A stretch of 64,000 nucleotides of DNA from the NCBI RefSeq assembly GCF_025999095.1, contig NZ_AP024678.1:1333527-1397526 (forward strand), read 5' to 3'. The position numbers and the translations under genes are program-made. Shown in pieces: positions 59,491 through 64,000 of this stretch. Positions within the stretch are counted from its first letter, which is position 1. Every line of letters starts with the position of its first letter. Under the pieces are notes generated by a model, which was not told where the DNA came from, ran no database searches, and saw nothing but the letters and a program-made list of their open reading frames with translations. Source of the stretch: Thermosynechococcus sp. Its GTDB lineage: Bacteria > Cyanobacteriota > Cyanobacteriia > Thermosynechococcales > Thermosynechococcaceae.

Positions 59491-62400
59491 TTAGAAGGCG
59501 TCCTCCTCCTCATCATCATCCCCATAGTCATCGTCCTCGTCTGCCAGTTCATCCTCCTCATCCTCAACATCACTGCTGGCGAATTCAAAATCGCGAGCCC
59601 CTCCCGTAATCTTTTCAATCACGTGGGGTGCGGTTTCATCATCAATGAGGACATCTTCACCGAGATCAGCAGTCACATTGACCGTCATCTTTGGTGATTC
59701 GGGTTCGGGGCTGATAACGTGGGTTTGACCCAGGCGATCTTCACCCTCTTCCCACTCTTCGTCGCCGTTGCTACTTTCCTCGTAGCTATTGAAGCCGGTG
59801 CCCGCGGGGATGAGACGGCCAATGATCACGTTTTCCTTGAGTCCCCGCAGCCAATCGGACTTGCCTTCAATGGCCGCTTCAGTGAGTACCCGTGTCGTCT
59901 CTTGGAAACTAGCGGCTGAAATGAAGCTGTCGGTATTCAGGGAGGCCTTGGTAATCCCTAAGAGGACAGGGGTATATTGGGCGGGTGCACCACCGGTAAG
60001 CGCCATGGGTTCGTTGGCTTGTTCCGCCTGGCGCAGAGTCATGAGTTCACCGGAGAGCAGGATGGTATCGCCCGCATCGTCAATCCGAACCTTGGAGGTC
60101 ATCTGGCGGACAACCACCTCAATGTGTTTATCGGCAATCTCAATACCTTGGCTGAGATACACCGACTGCACCTCGTTGACCAAGAAGGATTGCACCTTCT
60201 CAAGGCTAATTTGGGCAGCTTTGAGCAACCCTTGGGGTTTGTAGTACTCAAAGTAAATTGAGAGGATGTCGTGGGGATCCACAGGACCATCGGTGAGGGG
60301 GTCAGCAAGATTGACCTTTTGACCATCCACCACCAAGGGGTTTTGACCCGGCAAGACAGGGTATTCCTGAATCGTGCCATCCTCTTCAATGACTTTGATC
60401 TCTACGCTGTCGTCACTGTTGTAGGTGACTTGACAGGTGCCGGGGCGCACCGCCAGCACGCATTTTTCCTTGGGATGGCGAGCTTCAAGGAGTTCTTCAA
60501 TCCGAGGTAACCCCTGAATGATGTCACCCGTTTTCGCCCGCTCAAACACCAACAGCGCGAGGTTGTCCCCCCGTTGCACAAGGTCGCCCTCCTCAATTTG
60601 CAGCACTGCCCCTGGCGAGACCAGGTAGGGACGGGCTAAGCGCAGGATCACGTGGTCATCGGCCACTGCCATGACAGCGGCGGTTTCGGGAGCAGTGACC
60701 CCCTTGGCCAGTTCATCGCCGGGACGCACCAGATCGCCAACTTTGACGGTGGGCTTGGCACCATTGGTCTCTACCCGCAGGCGATCGCTCTCCGTAACGA
60801 CCAGAATGCGGCGAACAGATTCGCCACTGCGCAGGATCCCCTGCACCTCACCCGCTTGCTTGGCTTTAATGTCCGTGCGGGCAACGACAGCACCGGGGCC
60901 AATGTGATCACCATCTTTGACAAGAAGGGAGGTAAAGGTACTCCCTTGGGTTTGATCCGCAGCAATGTCACGGCGAATAACCAAGGACTCCAGAATCACC
61001 AGTTGGAGGCGCTGGGCTTCTGGATCCACGTCATCCGTGACAATTTCAATGTCAGCAGCCAGTTGTGGGGCTTCGCTGCCAATTTCAAGGACTAACTGCG
61101 TCCGCAGCAGATCAACGCCATCAACGGATTTGACCCGCTCATCGTGTTTGTAGGGCAACCGCTGTACGGCCCGCAGGCGAATCGACTGCCCTGAACTATC
61201 ACTGGAGTCTTGACTGGGTACCGATGGCTCATCAGGAACGCTAAATTCTTGAACAGGGCGCAGCAGAATCGCTGGTCCTTCGGGGGTGTCCTCCAGATAA
61301 TCCACTTGCGAGAGGGTTTCGACCACAAGGCCGGGGAGGACCTCCTCACCGGGACGGGCCAACGTGCCATGCTTTAGCCGTGCGGCTTCCGGATCATCCA
61401 CAAGGTGAAGTTCACCGGGCTTGATAATAATTTCCCGCAGGATGTCGTTTTTCTGGATGACTTCGACAACACCGCTGTTTTGACAGAAGACATCCTTGAC
61501 AACCTCCGTCCCCGCTTCGACGTATTGGTTGTCCTCCACCATCAGCAGGGAAATATCCTTGTTCACCTCATGGGTTTCTTCGGGAATCCACAGGAGTGTC
61601 CCCCCTTTAAGGACTTCATAGCCCTGCTTGGCTTTACCTTTTTTGGCCACTTCGATGTCGGCGTATTTGAGGATACCGCCCGTTGTGGTGTGGTAGCGAT
61701 CGTCAATCAGCTCAGCTACTACTTGACCATTGGCCACTTTGGTGCCGGGAGCTGCCTTCAGGGAAAAGCGCTGGCCAGTGGCGGTTTCAATAATGTAGTG
61801 CTCGCGTCCCTGCTGCGTTTCCTTGAGCACCTTCGCTTTATCCAGCATCACCGAAGCGGTAATAATTTCCACCTCGCGACCGCCTTTGCTGTCCTGTTGT
61901 TCAGGGAGACGCACCACACCTCCATGCTCGGTTTTCACAGTGGTTTCCGCAAGCACGGCCCCCGCTGCAATGCGATCGCCATTCTTAACAACCGGCTCAG
62001 CACCAGGGGGCAGATTATACACTTCCCCAGACAGTACCCAAATCAACCCACCTTTGGGGGCAATGCGCGTTGTAGTGCCTTGGCGATCGCGCTTCTCCTC
62101 CGCTTCGAGGTTGACGAACTTCACTTGACCCGCCAAGTCCGAGGCCACATCCTTAGTTACTTTTTCCGTGGACTTACGGACACTGCGGGAGGCCTGTGCC
62201 ACTTCCGCCAATAATTGACCCGCTTCGACGGTTTCGCCATCCGCCACCAGCACAATTGACCCTTGGGAGAGGTCGAATTCTTGACTTTGCTGAGCGCCTT
62301 TGATCACGAGCTTGCCAGCGGTTTCGACAATAAAGGCATCGTCACCGTGGCGAGTGCGGTAGGGACGTACCCGCAATTTCTTGCCGTACTGCACCGTGCC

Positions 62401-63474
62401 GGCAAAGGGAGCGCGCTCTTGGCGGGCCACTTCGCCGGTAAACACCCCGCCGGTGTGGAACGTGCGCATCGTCAATTGCGTCCCGGGTTCGCCAATGGAT
62501 TGAGCAGCAATAATGCCCACCGCTTCTCCCATATCCACCAGTCGGGCATGGGCCAGGCTCCAGCCGTAGCAAAGACGACACACAGAGCCAGTGGCCTCGC
62601 AGGTGAGGGGCGATCGCACCACCACTTCTTCAATACCAGCCTCAACAATTTTCTTAGCGATATCAGCGGAGATGGCTTGATTTTTGGCCACCAGCACTTC
62701 GCCCGTTTGCGGATGGCGGACATCATTGAGCACCACCCGACCCAAAAGACGATCCTGTAGCGGCAATACCTTATCCCCTACCGTCATACTGCGCAGCGTA
62801 ATGCCTCGCTCCGTTTCACAATCCTCTTCGCGGATAATCACATCTTGGGAGACATCCACCAAGCGCCGGGTCAAGTAACCGGAGTCCGCCGTCCGCAGGG
62901 CCGTATCCACCAGTCCTTTGCGCGCACCGTAGGAGGAGATAATGTACTCCGTCACCGTCAGGCCTTCGCGGAAGTTGGTTTTAATCGGCAGGTCAATGAT
63001 TTCTCCTTGGGGATTAGCCATCAAACCCCGCATGCCCACTAACTGGCGCACCTGCGAGAGGTTCCCCCGCGCCCCGGAGAAAGCCATCATGTACACGGAA
63101 TTGAGGACATCGGTATTGCGGAAGTGCCGCACCACCTCATTTTTCAGTTCTTCGTTTGTGCTGTTCCAGGTGTCAATCACCTTTTGAAAGCGTTCCACCT
63201 CCGTGATTTCCCCCCGCGAGTAGCGCTCCTGAGCGGTTTTAATTTCCTTTTCTGCCGCTTCGAGGAGTTCCTGTTTTTTGGGGGGCACAAGCAGGTCATC
63301 GACACTGATGGAGACACCGGCACGGGTGGCATAGTGAAAGCCCAGGTCTTTGATTTTGTCGGCCATTTCCGCTGTGCGGGCAGTGCCAAAGTTGCTAAAG
63401 GACCAAGCAATCAGGTCCCGCAAGCCTTTTTTGTCAATGATGCGGTTAAAGAAAACAGGCTTTTTCTCAGTCAT
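59491..63474 (-). CDS. rpoC2: DNA-directed RNA polymerase beta' subunit, C-terminal part (RpoC2)
   Basis: In cyanobacteria and plastids beta' is split; RpoC2 carries the C-terminal portion with the trigger loop and the large SI3 insertion. The ATG at 63474 gives 1327 residues. It begins [14 protein letters not shown], has [11 protein letters not shown] and [20 protein letters not shown] near residue 330 (trigger loop), a long SI3 insertion of repeated beta-barrel sandwich-hybrid motifs (about 375-985), and [12 protein letters not shown] near residue 1010. The last 70 residues are strongly acidic (D/E-rich). rpoC1 precedes it in the normal rpoB-rpoC1-rpoC2 order. Confidence 0.97.
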   Translation of the reverse strand: MTEKKPVFFNRIIDKKGLRDLIAWSFSNFGTARTAEMADKIKDLGFHYATRAGVSISVDDLLVPPKKQELLEAAEKEIKTAQERYSRGEITEVERFQKVIDTWNSTNEELKNEVVRHFRNTDVLNSVYMMAFSGARGNLSQVRQLVGMRGLMANPQGEIIDLPIKTNFREGLTVTEYIISSYGARKGLVDTALRTADSGYLTRRLVDVSQDVIIREEDCETERGITLRSMTVGDKVLPLQDRLLGRVVLNDVRHPQTGEVLVAKNQAISADIAKKIVEAGIEEVVVRSPLTCEATGSVCRLCYGWSLAHARLVDMGEAVGIIAAQSIGEPGTQLTMRTFHTGGVFTGEVARQERAPFAGTVQYGKKLRVRPYRTRHGDDAFIVETAGKLVIKGAQQSQEFDLSQGSIVLVADGETVEAGQLLAEVAQASRSVRKSTEKVTKDVASDLAGQVKFVNLEAEEKRDRQGTTTRIAPKGGLIWVLSGEVYNLPPGAEPVVKNGDRIAAGAVLAETTVKTEHGGVVRLPEQQDSKGGREVEIITASVMLDKAKVLKETQQGREHYIIETATGQRFSLKAAPGTKVANGQVVAELIDDRYHTTTGGILKYADIEVAKKGKAKQGYEVLKGGTLLWIPEETHEVNKDISLLMVEDNQYVEAGTEVVKDVFCQNSGVVEVIQKNDILREIIIKPGELHLVDDPEAARLKHGTLARPGEEVLPGLVVETLSQVDYLEDTPEGPAILLRPVQEFSVPDEPSVPSQDSSDSSGQSIRLRAVQRLPYKHDERVKSVDGVDLLRTQLVLEIGSEAPQLAADIEIVTDDVDPEAQRLQLVILESLVIRRDIAADQTQGSTFTSLLVKDGDHIGPGAVVARTDIKAKQAGEVQGILRSGESVRRILVVTESDRLRVETNGAKPTVKVGDLVRPGDELAKGVTAPETAAVMAVADDHVILRLARPYLVSPGAVLQIEEGDLVQRGDNLALLVFERAKTGDIIQGLPRIEELLEARHPKEKCVLAVRPGTCQVTYNSDDSVEIKVIEEDGTIQEYPVLPGQNPLVVDGQKVNLADPLTDGPVDPHDILSIYFEYYKPQGLLKAAQISLEKVQSFLVNEVQSVYLSQGIEIADKHIEVVVRQMTSKVRIDDAGDTILLSGELMTLRQAEQANEPMALTGGAPAQYTPVLLGITKASLNTDSFISAASFQETTRVLTEAAIEGKSDWLRGLKENVIIGRLIPAGTGFNSYEESSNGDEEWEEGEDRLGQTHVISPEPESPKMTVNVTADLGEDVLIDDETAPHVIEKITGGARDFEFASSDVEDEEDELADEDDDYGDDDEEEDAF

Positions 63475-63493
63475 GGTGTTGGGGTCTCCCAAA

Positions 63494-64000
63494 TTAACTG
63501 GCTAGGGCTTCTTGAATCGTTTGGTTGTAGATAATGCGACCGGGTGTGGTGCGGATGTATTGGGAAATCCGTTGACCGTTGGCATCCTCCTTGATCCGAC
63601 GCAGGGAATACTCCAGCAAACGGGAACCATCTGCATAGGTCGTAATCTGGGGTTCACTGGTGTCGCCATCCTCGACCTCACCGTCGTAGCGGACCCAGAC
63701 AAAGGCATGGAGAGGCAAGTGCCCCTGTTCGTAGGCCATGACCACGTCTTGGAAGTTGGCATAGTAGCGATCGCTATAATCTGGCAGCTTGGGATTTTCT
63801 GCCGTCAAGTAATAGCAGCCCAAAACCATATCTTGGCTGGGGGTAATAATTGGCTTGCCCGTAGCCGGCGACAGGATATTATTCGAGGCTAGCATCAGCA
63901 TCCGCGCCTCCGCCTGGGCCTCAATCGAAAGGGGCACGTGCACCGCCATTTGGTCACCGTCAAAGTCGGCGTTGAAGGCAGGACACACCAAGGGGTGCAG
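63494..64000 (-). CDS. rpoC1: DNA-directed RNA polymerase gamma subunit (RpoC1), C-terminal part, 5' end outside window
   Basis: Only the last 168 codons are present; the frame continues past the window edge. RpoC1 corresponds to the N-terminal portion of bacterial beta'. Directly at the edge is the catalytic [16 protein letters not shown], whose three Asp residues hold the active-site magnesium. [18 protein letters not shown] follows. The stop lies 20 bases before the rpoC2 start, which is the usual cyanobacterial arrangement. Confidence 0.97.
   Translation of the reverse strand: MHPLVCPAFNADFDGDQMAVHVPLSIEAQAEARMLMLASNNILSPATGKPIITPSQDMVLGCYYLTAENPKLPDYSDRYYANFQDVVMAYEQGHLPLHAFVWVRYDGEVEDGDTSEPQITTYADGSRLLEYSLRRIKEDANGQRISQYIRTTPGRIIYNQTIQEALAS

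Noticed and set aside
61405..62214. Plus-strand open frame of 269 codons
   Set aside because: Antisense shadow of rpoC2, in the repetitive SI3 region.

Overview
The window is chromosomal DNA of a thermophilic unicellular cyanobacterium, most likely Thermosynechococcus. The evidence is a psbI product identical, as far as I can recall, to the Thermosynechococcus PsbI subunit, an RNA polymerase beta' subunit split into rpoC1 and rpoC2, NDH-1 subunit NdhS, Ycf51, Tic20-like, DUF760, DUF3086 and DUF3119 proteins, a flavodiiron protein and very frequent HIP1 octamers (GCGATCGC). Coding density is high. I see no insertion sequence, prophage, CRISPR array or rRNA. Most of the window is core cyanobacterial housekeeping.

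Layout. 0-10 kb, plus strand: end of rimM, infB, a Tat-exported amino-acid-type binding lipoprotein, egtD (ergothioneine), clpP, a small exported protein, a Tic20-like protein, psbI (short, easily missed), an LptD-like outer-membrane assembly protein and pgl. 10-18 kb: mutY and a DUF760 gene face deoC; then a TldE-type protein, an RNase D-type exonuclease, a Cas4/AddB-like nuclease and a large membrane protein of the M48 fold that has lost its zinc motif. 18-25 kb: clpS, flv3, tRNA-Leu(UAG) lying antisense inside the 3' end of sufE, a cobalamin riboswitch with a terminator ahead of metE, an unknown gene and tRNA-Val(GAC). 25-31 kb: ycf51, sufU, a MAPEG protein, a tandem PTPS/QueD protein and squalene synthase on the minus strand; a nucleosidase-type phosphorylase and a membrane Ser/Thr kinase on the plus strand.

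31-41 kb: secG, a phasin-like protein, FKBP, radA, then nine minus-strand genes (unknown protein, birA, exported Pro-rich protein, DUF3119, DUF3086, plsY, argF, an orphan OppC-type permease, cobU). 41-51 kb: a DevC-type permease, a decayed intergenic stretch, cutA, a ketoacyl synthase, dxs, a cytochrome b6 cofactor-assembly (CCB) protein, a polyprenyl-phosphate sugar-phosphate transferase and an FHA-PAS-GGDEF-EAL protein. 51-57 kb: a non-catalytic M16 protein, then gmd-fcl with a TolC-type channel, a surface polysaccharide/export block, and tRNA-Ser(GCU). 57-64 kb: ndhS, a HAS-barrel protein, a b-type cytochrome, an intact M48 protease, rpoC2 and the end of rpoC1.

The genes connect in several ways. 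cobU (cobamide synthesis) and the B12-controlled metE suggest that the cell's own cobamide pool decides whether the B12-independent methionine synthase is made. sufE and sufU both serve Fe-S assembly. Squalene synthase and the divergent nucleosidase hint at hopanoid synthesis. The sugar-phosphate transferase, gmd, fcl, TolC and the c-di-GMP protein point to regulated exopolysaccharide.

No wholly new multi-gene system is evident. The most unusual items are the sufE/tRNA-Leu antisense overlap, the riboswitch-metE insert between two tRNA genes, near-perfect 7+1+7 palindromes at egtD and between DUF760 and deoC, and several enzyme-fold proteins whose catalytic residues are visibly lost. Start sites, domain limits and family names were read by eye; no database search was run.
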